The notes: generated from the letters alone by a model not told the origin. 64,000 nucleotides of DNA from Euptelea pleiosperma (GCA_035048495.1 CM068543.1:28385751-28449750); one strand, 5' to 3'; shown: positions 47,401-59,513, numbered from the stretch's first letter. Program-made: numbers and translations.

Positions 47401-48760
47401 CCCCAGTAAAATACCCTCCCCAGGTCCTCTACTCTTGAAGAAATGACATTTGTGGTTATGTGTCGACAGTCGGTCTTCGCGTCCCTTGGTCGTGATTTTC
47501 GTAGCGATCCACATTTCACTGTCAATAGAAGTAGACCCTTTTTCTTGATTAGGTTTGTAGCCCAAACCATGTTTGTCTCCGTAGACTTTTCCCACACCTA
47601 AAATCTCATCAAGCTTTGCAGAGCTAGATGAGAATCTTGACACATCCCTATTAGTTTTGAGAAGCTCTTTAGGGATTCCTTATGTGCCATACAAGTTTAG
47701 AATTCACATTCTAGTGACCTGTTCCTTTTTAATAGAGGCTCATTCTCTTGTTCTAAACCCATAATCGACACTTTTAATTTTTCAGTGTCGATCAATAAGG
47801 CATCATTTTCAGAGTCAAGACATTTAACTCTGTCAGATAAAACTCTATTAGCCTTAATGAATTTAATTGATTCATCATACAATTCTTTTACACCAACTGC
47901 CGATTCATCCGAGTCTCTATTATAAGAGTCTTTCGAACTCTCATCATCATTTTTCTTGGATTCTCTATGAGATCCATAGGAACTATCAAACCGAGCAATA
48001 AAAGTTGTATACTTATCAGTCTTTTCATTGCTATTAGAATCATTAGAATGATCTTCATCCCAAGTGGCTTCAAAAGCTTTGGCCTTGCCTTTATATTCTT
48101 TTTTGTTGAGGCAAACATTAGCAAAGTGACCAAAATCCTAACATTTGAAATATTGGGGTTCACTTGAGCGGCTTTCTATTGGGGTCCTTTCAATTCTACT
48201 ACATCTTTCATGAGGTTTGGCATGTTCTTTAGATTTATCAAAAGATTTATTATTTTTAAATCTATCATTTTTAGAACGAAAAAACTTTTTGAACTTTTTG
48301 ACAAATAGAGCCATTTCAACTTCAGAGCCAACATCTGACTCTGAGTCCTGAGCTTTAAGACTTTAAGGGCTATACTTTTTTATTTCTTTGGTTGTCTCAA
48401 ATTCATCTCATAAGTTTGTAGAGACCCAACCAGCTCATTAATTTTGAGAGAGTCAACATCCTTGCTCTCCTCAATAGCTGTTACCTTAGCCTGAAACCTA
48501 TCAGGTAAGGATCTCAAAATCTTCCAAACTACTTTGGGTTCAGGAATGCTTTCACCCAAGTTGTGTGCAGAGTTCATAATATCACTGAGTTTGGCATAGA
48601 ACTCTGTGAATGTGTTATTCTCCTCCATTCTCATGGATTCGAACTTTGTGGTCAACATTTGTAGTTTATAAATTTTAACTGCTGACGTTCCTTCATAAGT
48701 GACCTTGAGAATGATTAAATTACCCTTAAGTTGTAAAGTTATCAAAATACCCTTTAAGGA
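47390..48760 (-). pseudogene. SIRE-like Copia gag remnant
   Basis: On the minus strand the order is a capsid block (VTYEGTSAVKIYKLQMLTTK, EFYAKLSDI, ILRSLPDRFQAKVTAIEE, NELVGSLQTYEMNL; 48745-48380), a degraded zinc knuckle with DFGHFANVC near 48120-48140, an acidic serine-rich and coiled-coil stretch (47880-47700), and a KLDEILGVGK...HGLGYK block (47640-47550). This is the order in SIRE-type gag. Frame changes and a stop in the zinc knuckle make it defective. No LTR was found for it. Confidence 0.8.
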
Positions 48761-49498
48761 AAAAAAATTCAGAGAATTTCAAGCATGGTCTACATCAAGA
48801 TTCCGAGTCTAGAAAAATCCAAGTTATTACAAAATGAAGATGGGTTGGTCCTAAACCCCGCACAAGTCTGGCGATCACTTAAAAGATATGAAATAATGTT
48901 ATATAATTAGTAATAAGTAGCTCTGAGTGGGCCGCGCAAATATGAGTTGGTTGCTGATGTTTGGACTGAAATGGGCTTGAACATGTCCACCTGGATCGAT
49001 ATGAGTTAGTAGGCTCAGGCTTGAAGTCAATTGTATGCATGGGTCAGGCATGAGCAGAAATCCTTTAGGCCTCTGTTGGGCCCAGGCCAGACAGGCCCAT
49101 GATCATAGCTCGATTAATGATTCTAAAAGACGGATCTGGAGCTGACCCGGTAGAACCAAAATGCAGACCCAGAACCAGATTCAATCAACAAGTTAGAAGG
49201 TAGAATCAAAATGCAGCAACCAAATATTAATCAAAGAAAAACGTGGATGCGAAATTGCTTTGGAATCATGCGCAACCAACGTATATTTGAAGGGCCCACA
49301 CAAAGGTGAAAATCTTTAAGATAAAGGCAATCATGGAAGATAAGTGGGCTGAAGAAAGTCTAAAAGGATCAAGACTAACCCATTTCCAGCTAAAGAAAAG
49401 TGACATTTGAGTGACTGGTTTATGCTCACTATGGCTCATCCATCAGTTAGACAAAAGGAAAAAAAAAGAAATGTACGTTGGACCTCAGTCCCATCACG
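48761..49498. other. unassigned repeat-like stretch
   Basis: No gene, and no LTR boundary for the neighbouring gag remnant. GGGCCCACAC and CAGGCCCATGATC-type strings suggest repeat-derived DNA, but nothing can be assigned. Confidence 0.4.
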
Positions 49499-49499
49499 T

Positions 49500-49730
49500 T
49501 TCAAATCATTCTGATATTCATAGCATGGTTTACAAGTTGAAGAATTATGGACCGTCTATTTTTTAGTGTTAACCACGTGTGATGGTAAATTTCAGAATGG
49601 GCTGATTTTTTGTAGGAGTGATCTATATGGCGAGGAGATCATCCTCATAAAAAATCAGCCATTGATTTATCTTCCATGTGGGTACACCAAAATTGTGTGT
49701 GAAAATATGTGTCTACTAAGCCTGACCGGA

Positions 49731-49770
<40 letters not shown>

Positions 49771-50182
49771 CCCCAATGAGAAATAAAGAAAGAAAAAACA
49801 ATGATAAAATAAAATTAAATGTCCTCGCATGCAGGATTAGAGACACGTTTTCGCAATTGCCACTAAAATATGTATTGGAACTAGGAAGTATTAACATAAA
49901 CATGCAAATTAATTAATAAATGCTTATAGAATAAAATATGTAAATAAATAAAATAAATTGAGCACCTCATACACATATTTTCACACACAATTTTGGTGTA
50001 CCCACATGGAGGATAAATCAATGGCTGATTTTTTATGAGGATGATCTCCTCGCCATATAGATCACTCCTACAAAAAATCAGCCCATTCTGAAATTTACCA
50101 TCACATGTGGTTAACACTAAAAAATAGACGGTCCATAATTCTTCAACTTATAAACCAGGTTACGAATATCAGAATGATTTGA
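49500..50182. repeat. long near-perfect inverted repeat around a (TA)n tract
   Basis: Arms 49500-49712 and 49971-50182 are reverse complements with about six mismatches over 212 bp. The spacer of 258 bp holds a TA microsatellite. Both arms belong to the family of element L (31719-32047). Transcription through the locus would give a long hairpin RNA. Confidence 0.85.
49734..49769. repeat. TA microsatellite
   Basis: About 17 TA units in the spacer of the inverted repeat. Confidence 0.9.
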
Positions 50183-50276
50183 ATTTTTGTGAGGGTGATC
50201 TCCTCACCGTAGAGACCATCCTCACCAATAATCATCCCATTCCAAAACTTCTAATTTATATATGGGTCGGGCTCCC

Positions 50277-50651
50277 TTGACAGCCCTAAAATGACTGGAT
50301 TCTGTACAGGACGCAAATATGTGCCACATGGCACACTCTTAAGAGGACTCTGACCGTATGGATGGATGCTTGGTCAATGCCTAGGTGGACCTACAAACCA
50401 AAATTCAGCCTGATTACTGATTTCTAGGCGTTGGAGCTTTGTACCTCAAATACTGCTATAATTCCCACAGTTGAGATCAACCCACGAAAATAAGTCCAAA
50501 CCAACGTCTAGAAATCACTAATCAGGCTGCAGTTTGGTTTGTAGGTCCACCTATGGGTTGGCCAAACATCCATACGGTCAGAGTCTTCCAAGAGAGTGCC
50601 ACGTGGCATATATTGTGTCATGTACAGAATCCTGTTATTTTAGGGTGGCAA
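50277..50651. mobile_element. MITE with ~80-bp inverted ends (element O)
   Basis: Left arm TTGACAGCCCTAAAATGACT and right arm, reverse-complemented, TTGCCACCCTAAAATAACAG; both continue with GGATTCTGTACA and then GTGCCAC(A/G)TGGCA. The interior holds a second inverted pair, AGGTGGACCTACAAACC / GGTTTGTAGGTCCACCT. It is related to elements N and P. Confidence 0.65.
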
Positions 50652-50823
50652 CGGAGCCTGATCCTTCATATATCGGCCCACGAAGGTTTTTGTGTGTGAC
50701 AATAATGAGGATCCTAGATTCCCATGTGTAACCATCCCCCACCCAAATAGAGTTTAAGGGCCTCCTTCTCTTAACCAAACACAAACATAAATGCAAGATG
50801 CACTTGTCTGAGGGCTGCGGGTC

Positions 50824-51157
50824 GGGTAAACCTTCGGTCACACCCCGGTGTGAACGAGCTCAGCTCACAGTATAAGCTACGTAGCACACTCTTAGTGGAC
50901 GCTGACCGTATGGATGTTTGGACAATCACTAGATAGACCTACAAACCAAAAATGAACCTGATCGTTGAGCGTTATTTGGGTGCAAAAATCCAAAGATTGT
51001 AAATCACTAATCAGACTGATTTTTGGTTTTCAGGTCCACATAGTGATTAATAGCCAAACATCCATACGGTAAGCGCCCTCTAAGAGTATGCCACGTGTCT
51101 CATACTGTGGGCTGTGATCGGCTTCGTTCACACCGGGACGTGAGCGAAGGTTTACTC
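50824..51157. mobile_element. Mutator-like MITE (element P)
   Basis: Ends GGGTAAACCTTCGGTCACAC and, reverse-complemented, GAGTAAACCTTCGCTCACGT. Flanking 9-mers CTGCGGGTC (50815-50823) and CTGCGGGAC (51158-51166) differ at one base. Subterminal CACACTCTTAGTGGACGCTG and the reversed ATCCATACGGTAAGCGC tie it to elements N and O. Confidence 0.7.
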
Positions 51158-51628
51158 CTGCGGGACACAATTACACAGGTGAAAAACAGGACACGGACGT
51201 TCTAGCACTAGGAATTTATGGGACCATGTGAGGGATCCATTGCCATTTGTTCAAAAACTAGGCACTCTAGAGTCCTACACACGCTCTTAGATCGAGTCAA
51301 CCCCATGTGTCCTCACTCCCAATGCAATGGCAATTGGCCCCACCCCTACTAGTGCTTGTCCTAGGCATGCTTTATGGGACAGCATGAAAACAACAGTGGG
51401 ATGCATGAGAGGCCCAATGTTTTGTATTATGTTTTTAAGGAACAGCTTCCTAGGACTCAAATTTTCACCCAAACTCTCGGCCGTGGATTTCACGAAATCA
51501 TGGTTTGGTTTGGTAAAGTGAATGCCAGCTCAGCATGCAAAAGGATCGTTGGATTTCTTGGATCCATGGACGAGAACATGGGTGGAAATTTGAGTTCGTG
51601 GATCCCGACCCTTTTAACAAACGGTGGT

Positions 51629-52841
51629 TAGGGCTGGCAATGGATCGGGTTCAGTCGGATTCGTACTGATTTGGTACTGATCCGATAAGAAATCCAATTG
51701 ATCAGGACCCGATCCAGACCTGATCAGATAAAAAAAAATCAGATCCAGAACCAATCCGATATGATTAGATCGGTTCCGGGCCCGATCCAGACCTGATCGG
51801 ATAAAAAAAAATCAGATCCAGAACCAATCTGATATGATTAGATCGGTTCCGGGCCCGATCCAGTCCGATCCGATATGATACAAATATATATATGCCCATT
51901 TTGTCGGGCTCCAATCGAAACCAGAATGGATCTCTATTAAAAAGCTTCCATTTTGGTGGTGATCGAGATTTATGGAGTAAAATCCAAAACACAAAAACGT
52001 TTTTTGGTTAGAACTCAGATTGTGCAAAACCAAACAAGTTTGTGGCTATAATGATAGACTAATGGTGTGATGTATGTAATTATGGATCTATTTTGCATTA
52101 GGACTCGTATATGGTGATCACAAGAAAGCTTTCTAGACAACCATTCATGGACGTACGAACTTGGTTCCATTATTTATTGTAGCAGACTTGCTTCAATTAT
52201 TTATTCAAACTATTGTGGGCTACCAGGTTATAGAGCACCAAAACTAGAGGTAGAGGTAAAAGTTATAGAGCACATATCGTAACAACCGTTGTGGGATACC
52301 AGGTTACTTGCTACCAGCATTGGCCTCCACTCCTTCGACGATCCAAAGCAATACAAGGATGAAAAAAAGTGAAGAAGAATAAGAAGTGAAGATGAAACCA
52401 AACCAAGAGTCAAGAGAAGAAGAACAAAAGAAGTTGAAAGGACAAAGTAGAAAAATAAAAGAAGTCTGAAGGACGGAAATAGGAAATGTTAACAATTAAA
52501 AATCAATTTAAATTATAATTAGTAATTATCAAACCTAGGGAAAGATTCATGTTTAAATTTATTGGAAATAATGCCCAATAGTAAATATTAATTGTCAACT
52601 TGACCAATAAACAAAATTACTTTAAACAATTATCTATTTTATAGATATTACATATTTAGAATATATACCAGGTCTATATCGGATCGGAACAAGGTCGATC
52701 CGGTACCAATCCGATAAGAGATCGGATCGACAATCTGTGATTCGGTACCGATCCGATAACCAAAAATAAAGTACCGGACCCAATTTTTTCGGATCGGATC
52801 GGATTGGATCTCGGATTTGATCCGATCCATTGCCAGCCCTA
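51629..52841. mobile_element. hAT-like non-autonomous element with GATCCG theme (element H)
   Basis: Ends TAGGGCTGGCAATGGATCGG and, reverse-complemented, TAGGGCTGGCAATGGATCGG: a perfect match over 20 bp. Flanking 8-mers ACGGTGGT (51621-51628) and ATGGTGGT (52842-52849) differ at one base. TAGGG termini and an 8-bp duplication fit the hAT superfamily. About 250 bp on the left and 190 bp on the right are dense in GATCCGAT/ATCGGATC words; the 770-bp middle is ordinary DNA without a transposase. Confidence 0.8.
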
Positions 52842-52849
52842 ATGGTGGT

Positions 52850-53599
52850 TATAAACCAGTGGTAACAGTGCTATAATCCTTATTAAAGGCAAGTGAATCA
52901 CCATTAACCCTTATTTGTTTTATATTTAATTGTTGTTAGGTATGCTTTTATGCTTAAAATTAACATGATTACGGTTTTGTATTTATTGTTGTTAGGTATG
53001 CTTTTAGTCGACCGGTCCTGGGCCTTTTTGAGGGGCGTTCTACTGGCCCGCTAGGGGTGTTCATTAGCTTGTTTAAGGTAGTATGGGGTCGACCAGCCGT
53101 CCAAAGGGGTCAATCAGTTTTACCTATAATCACATGAAGAGTTCATATTAATCTTTCAAACTATTTTTGAGCACCTCAAGTTGCATGTAAGCCTCGATGT
53201 TGTACTTTTTGACTATTTCCCTTGAATTTTGATACTATTAACCCAAGTTTTGAGAAAATTAAATGTATTTTTCAATAATAATTCTTGATAAATTTCCATA
53301 ATGTTACATGATAATATGTACATTTATTTAGTATGTTAGTTGGTTTTGATTAAATATAAAGCATATTGATATATGTTTATATTGCCAAATATGTTATTGC
53401 TTTATTTATCACAAGAACATAATGTGTTGTGAGTAGGTTGAGCACACTTGCATATTGGAGTTTGTCTGAAATATTGGTTATAAACGGTCATTTCAAATAA
53501 GTCCTTGGGTAGTTGTATACGGCCCTAAACTTTAAAAGCAATCAGGAAACCAACCTAATTCTTACTGGACTGAGTAGATGGGGATTGCATATATTTATC
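52850..53599. other. unassigned AT-rich stretch
   Basis: No gene or clear element. A short string GTTGTTAGGTATGCTTTTA occurs twice (about 52932 and 52988). It may be the decayed continuation of the minus-strand Copia remnant that ends near 53600. Confidence 0.35.
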
Positions 53600-56500
53600 A
53601 ATGGTTATAAAATGATGATGGTTACAACTGATTTTGATTGAATATATCTCCGTGATATATAGCTTCTTGATTGTTTGTTTCAATCTAATCAAAGTGCGAA
53701 ATAGTAATCAAACCACTACACAAAGGACATTGTCGAGTTTAGGAATGCAAAGAACTTGAATAGTTCCTCAGCCTATAACCTTAGCCGTCACAACCCAATT
53801 TCTGGGCATCAGGGGTTTGACCCAGTTTAGACAGGTCGCCCCGACCCAAATAGAAGTCGTGATGTTTCAGGGATGAATTCTCATAACCGAATCATGATGA
53901 TCAAAGAAAAGAAATATTTGCATCAATCAAATTTTCAAGTATTAATTGTAATATCTATCCACTAAAACCAAAATAAATGCGGAAGTAACTTTTAACATCT
54001 CAACAATATACTAAGTCAGATATCAAAATCGATTCTTCAATTGTTCGTCGAGCCATTGATCCATGAACAACCGGACATAGCAAATTGGATTTCTTCATCA
54101 TCCACGTCGTCCTCAGTTTTCGCAAGCAGCATTTTTGAACTTACGCACGACATTGATTCCCCTCTAGAAGAACACTATCCAAAATATCAAATTAAATTAC
54201 ACAACAGTGTTATACAAATTCACAGCAAGTACCAGCACGCACATTCCGGGGAATTAGAGTATTCAAGATAACGTCGAGGTCCACGCTATAAATCGGCCTA
54301 AGCATATGACGGCTAGAGAATTTCTGACATGAAAATCCTTTGGAAAGTATGTTTTCTTATCCTTCTTCCATTCACTGGTTTTATGACTTTCATAATTTAA
54401 CTAGAAGACTGATCATAATGGTCAGTCCTAACAGGCTACCCCAGCTGCGAATAGTCACAGAGATTGACTACAATCCGAAATGTTTAAAACAGTAAAAAAA
54501 TAGAACCAGATCAGACTTCTACCTTTCCTCATTCAATACAGTAAAATGATAGGTTTAGTACAACAGCAAATCAACGGTTCATATCGATTATGATACATGA
54601 CAAAAATTTTCCCTCTTAGGTGACAGTGTTACCACCCGTTTACCCGGCATGTGCCTGATGAGCGTTTTTTTTCTATCCACTCGATCATAGGTAATGTATC
54701 ATCGATCTTGATGTCCATATCTCACGGTCCATATTCATCCAAGACAAGGTCAGTCCGGTAGGTCCTCAAGTTAAGTTTAATCGGGCTAGAGTGTGGACCA
54801 TACTCATAGGATGTTGTACACAAATTAAATCCAGATATGAATCTAAAAACTAACGGTATTTAATTCACCCAAAGTTCAGATCGTACAACAATGATGTGGA
54901 TGATCACCAGACCGTAAATGTTCAGTCAAGGTCCACAATCCTCTTAGATGGATACACCCTCAACACTGGTTTGCATAGTATCGATCCAAGCCAACCCATT
55001 GAGGGACACTTTGGCTTGAGCACTATCCAAACCGTGCTGGCTGGTCCCAAGTGTGATATGAATCCCATTATAAATCAGTCCATTCAATATACCAACAGCC
55101 ATGTGTCCACTTCTCAAGCATAAATTGATAAACTTTCAGAGTAATATAAACCAATCTCTATTACACTCCATGCATTCAAATCAGCAAGATCAATCATATC
55201 ATGACATGCTTTATCAAAATTCACAATAACCGCACCATGTTCAATATTCAATAACATTAGATTCATTAGATAATAAAGAAATCTATGAAGGTCTATGCCT
55301 CTGCTTCGTAGCCATCGATCGTAGGATCGTCCACATACATCGTGCCATTATCTTCGCCACATTCACCTACTCCGTCCATTCCCACGACTGTAAGTTCACC
55401 TACATAATACATCGGTTCACAACCGTGACTTAACGCCCAATAGTTCCATATTACCACAGTCCATGATGAAGATCCAACCGTCCCCATGACTTCACACATG
55501 TCGTAAGCAATTGGTATAATCGTCATTCCCACCAAGGGTCACCTATCCCACGAGGGTCACCACCATCCCCACCGAGGGTTACCACTATTCCCACCGAGGG
55601 TCAAGATTACTGGGTCAACCATCACTTCGTACTCTCATTAACAATCTTAATCATGCGATTCACATATTCAAACATTTCATCACATATCTTAACACATTCA
55701 ATCATAGCGTACAACGCATAAACATGGTGATGTTCATCTTAATTCATATACACGACATCACAAATTTCATCATGCAAAGCATTAACGGCGGATTTTAATC
55801 ATAGGTAGAGGTACCTACTTGTCAATAGTGTGCGTCGACGAGCGGCGTTGAACGAGTGCGTGAGTGTGGCTCCAAGCTCTCACGTCTCCTTCTTCTAACC
55901 TTTTCTCCTTCTCACCTCCTTCCTTCTTATAAGGTAGCAATGGTTTGTTTAGGGTGATGAATAGTGGGTCCTGCTACTCCATAGGGTGTCTAATATGGTG
56001 CGACTCCCTCCCTTCCTCACGGATGGTAAGGTTTAAAATACATAAGGGAAGGTCTGAGAATTTCTTACAGTTGGTATTTTATTGAGATGTTTCTTAATTA
56101 AGCATTGCTAGATTCAAATTCTCAGCATATACTTACTAAATTCTTTTTTTTATGCAGGTTCATAAATATATAGAGGAAATAAGCTCACGGCGGTCAGCAC
56201 TTTCCCTAGTTAGCTTATGATAGCTAGCTTAAAGTTTCCGAAATCGATGGTTCATGATTGTTTCTATTCTAAGGTGATTCCACCAAATAGGTAAGCTAAG
56301 TATCCTTCAAGGTATACTCCATATAGATTATTATTTAATTTGACAAGTTTCCTACTTTTTTTTTATTTTCTTAGGTTTGGTAATTGTGTTTCTAATTGCT
56401 TTTCTATGATTCCAACGTAGGGTGCTGGATGTTCACAAGTCAATCATGGGGATCCTATTCCTTATTAGTAAGGTGTGTGACTTGTTGGCTTGTGGGGCCC

Positions 56501-57500
56501 TTTCTAAGTGTACAAGGTGCTGACAGAAGTGGCCCAATTTGTGAGTCTAGTCAGCATGTAGTGAATGTTAGTTTCACTCAACAATGTTTAAATTGGTTAG
56601 TGGTTAATCATAGATAACAAGAAAGTAAAAACAAAAAAACAATCATTAATATCATGCATGCTTGAAAAAAATAATAAATTGTGACACATATGCTGACATC
56701 TTACTTTAGTGTACATAATGGGACATGAACTACCTCTTAAGGTATTTCCTGGGCTTCCGAGTTAGTATTAATGCCCTTCGTAATACGATGCGCCTGCTAT
56801 TTTATGACCGGAGTTTGAAATTTAGGATATTCTAAGCTGAGAAATTACGAGATTACCCTAAGGTGCGGGTCAGGGTATTACATTTGCCATGCTCTCATTT
56901 CCAAAAGTAGCGCTACCATCATTATGATCATCAATGCAATAGAACATGGACTTATCACTAGTAATATGTTTGGAACAACTACTATCTAGTAATATTTATT
57001 ATTTCCAACTGCTTTGAATGTTGAATGGATCATTAAATAGTTTAGACTATATTTTCTTACCAAAATGGTCTTATATATACATAGAATGTGGTTTAATAAT
57101 TTTTGTCATTTGTCTAAGAGATGAGATATGATACTTCTTGTTGAAATTCTTATTCTACTTTGTGGATTGATTTTTGTATGTCTGAGTTTGGTAGACACTC
57201 TTCTTCTTTCTTAGATTAGATAGTCTTGAGATTTCTCTACCATGAGCTTCCGATTTTATTCAATTCTATTATTTTCTTTTGAACGTCATTTGGATGTTCA
57301 ACAAATTCATTCATCCTTTTAGATTCGTTTATCCTAGATTTTGAATGAGCATATTTTGAATGTCCTTTTCGATTACCATTTTGTTCATCAAGATTTTGAG
57401 TTTTTAATATGATTTATTTTATCTTGTTTGGTTTTACAAAAATGGTTTTGGAGGATGAAGAGGTTTTAATGTTTTCAACATAACATAAGTTTCTCTTATC
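53600..57500 (-). pseudogene. SIRE-like Copia protease region, split by a solo LTR
   Basis: On the minus strand near 57010-56883 the blocks LDSSCSKHITSDKS and GSATFGNESM resemble the SIRE protease, with the catalytic Asp-Ser-Gly changed to Asp-Ser-Ser. Across the solo LTR at 53786-56882 it continues at 53785-53600 with a block like TIQVLCIPKLDNVL. Upstream (57100-57500) is decayed gag-pol linker sequence. Stops are frequent. Confidence 0.55.
53786..56882 (+). mobile_element. 3.1-kb solo LTR, Gypsy (Del/Tekay-like)
   Basis: It starts CGTCACAACCCAATTTCTGG (first base probably mutated from T) and ends GCGGGTCAGGGTATTACA. That pair of ends is typical of Del/Tekay-type LTRs. Flanking 5-mers are TTAGC and TTTGC, differing at one base. 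Neither a primer-binding site nor a polypurine tract adjoins it. It contains a short tandem array of CCACCGAGGGTCACCA-like units at about 55536-55605. Confidence 0.7.
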
Positions 57501-57629
57501 TCCATCATGTTTACCAAAGCCTAATAATTTGTTTAATTTCTCTATGCTTTTAGTAAAGTATAGTAAGTCTTTAATTAAATTTACATATGCAATTTTATCG
57601 TAATCAAACTATTACATGTGCTTTTATCG

Positions 57630-59400
57630 TGGAAACCTTTTCAAAGAAAAACTACGGGACCACATCCAGACATAAAGTATCACTAGTTGAACTGTTTTGA
57701 GTATATAGAAATTACCTACGTAACATTGTTCTTGTAGCATATAACCCTCTAGCCAACTGTCGACAGTTTTTTAAAACTCGTCGAGTCAACTCGAAACTCG
57801 AACGAGTTGACTCGACTCGGTTGAATTTCGAATTGACTCGAAATACTCAAATCGAATAAACAACGGGTTTGGTGCGTTGTTTTTTAATCGTCGCACCAAA
57901 TAAGTTTTTCGAACACCTTGTTAACACAAAATCAACCAAATCTTATAAATTCTACTTATAAAAATATGATATTTATATATTAATATTAATATATCTATAT
58001 AATATTAATATATTACTCGAGTCGAGTTACTTCGGGTCGAGTTCGAGTCTTCAAGTTAACGAGTTGAGTTTTTGAGTTTTTAAACACTGACTATCGGTGG
58101 GTTCGTCCACGAGCACCCTTCCAACTAAGATCCCTTATCCGTGGGTTAGTTTGGTACACCCCAAACCTACCGTCGATCGGTACACTCCGATCTTATTCTC
58201 ACTAGCCGGTCTAGTCCCAGAAGTGAGGGATTCGGTACACCTTGAATCCTAAACGTAGCTCACAATGAATGAGACATACGTGGTACTCTCTAGATTACTA
58301 GGTTGCATACTAAAGGTAACCTAGTAAAATAATCTGGATTAGATCGAATATATCATAATGATATATTGTTTCTATGTCGCTTGGTCTAATCTAAACATAA
58401 TGTGAAATTTAATTCAATCACATAACACAAGCAGTTTTTTCATGAAAATCTTAGTTAAGAAAAAATCACGGAACCACGTCCAAATGGAAAGTATCACTAA
58501 TTGAAAAGTTACGAGTAAACAAAAGTTACCTACGCAGCACCATTTTCATACAGCGTATAACCTTCAATAAGGCTAACTACTGATGCGTTTACCTCCTTTG
58601 CTCCACGTGTGCCCTTTTAATCATGAAGCCTTTGTCGCTTGTTCAATCTGGTACACCCCAAACCTATCGTCGATCAGTACACCCTGATCTTAATTTTCAC
58701 TTAACGGTCTCTACCGAAGGCGAATGATTCAGTACACCCTGAACCCCAAAGTTGCTCAAATAGTGTTAAAACACGCTAGTATTCTCTAGCTTACTAGGTT
58801 AAGATATTAGATGGAAAACCTAGGCAGAGGGAAGATCAAGCTTTAAGCTTTGATCGAAATTGAAGAGAAAGTCTTTCTAGGATAATAGTGAAAACTAAGG
58901 CTTTTGCTCTTCGTAATTGACAACTCTAATTTAGAAAACTCTTTCTGTTGTCAGTCAATGTGTGTTGTTGTAAGTCACAAAGAGGTTCTATTTATAAGAG
59001 ATTAGAAGCCCAAGGTCGTGCAAGTAATGGAAGATTGAGAGCATGAAATCTAGATCTGAAATTAGACTATTTCTGGAAAGTCCAATCGATTGTACATTAG
59101 GTCCAATCATTTGTACTCCAATCCAATCGATTATAATTTAGGTCCAATCGATTGTACTGTACGAATAAGTTTTCTATTCATAATTGCAATCGATTGTACA
59201 TATGGTCCAATCGATTGTTCACTTTCAAAGTTCTGTCCCGGATGGTCCAATCAATTGTACACAGGTCTAATATACCAGATTGGTCCAATTGATTGTAGAG
59301 TAAACTCTAATTGATTGTACTCAAGATTTATTCTGTCCCGAATGGTCCAATCGATTGTACACAGAGGTCCAATCAATTGGGCTAGGTATCAAAGTGGGAT
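57630..59400 (-). repeat. two partial SIRE-type LTR copies in minus orientation
   Basis: Segments 57630-58370 and 58375-59400 each contain the LTR landmarks seen at 36721-40720 on the plus strand: GTGATACTTTCC, the paired CAGGGTGTACTGAATC and GGGTGTACC strings, and (in the second) CGAAGAGCAAAAGCC and the CAATCGATTG cluster. The second copy lacks the LTR 5' start; the first is interrupted by element I. They probably belong to the minus-strand Copia remnant to the left. Confidence 0.65.
57764..58089. mobile_element. MITE with ACTCGAGT theme inside the LTR (element I)
   Basis: Ends CAGTTTTTTAAAACTCG and, reverse-complemented, CAGTGTTTAAAAACTC. Flanking 8-mers ACTGTCGA and ACTATCGG match at 6 of 8. 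CAGTG termini and the 8-bp length suggest hAT. Both ends are built almost wholly of GAGTCGAGT/ACTCGACTC words, around an AT-rich core. Confidence 0.6.
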
Positions 59401-59513
59401 GGATAGGCACATTGACCACATGAATGTTTAGCCTATCCTTTGGTAGACATTCATACTAAAAATTTGCGATGAGTTCTAGCCGTTGGATTTAGTACCTAAT
59501 TTTTTTTTTAATC

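Noticed and set aside
46985..47597. Repeated peptide resembling YGCVRNENTQPY on the minus strand
   Set aside because: The DNA period (130-132 bp) is not a multiple of three, so the copies fall in different frames. Better explained as a non-coding hairpin array.
49566..50117. Two ORFs with almost identical peptides on opposite strands
   Set aside because: The similarity is due to the inverted repeat at 49500-50182, not to duplicated coding genes.
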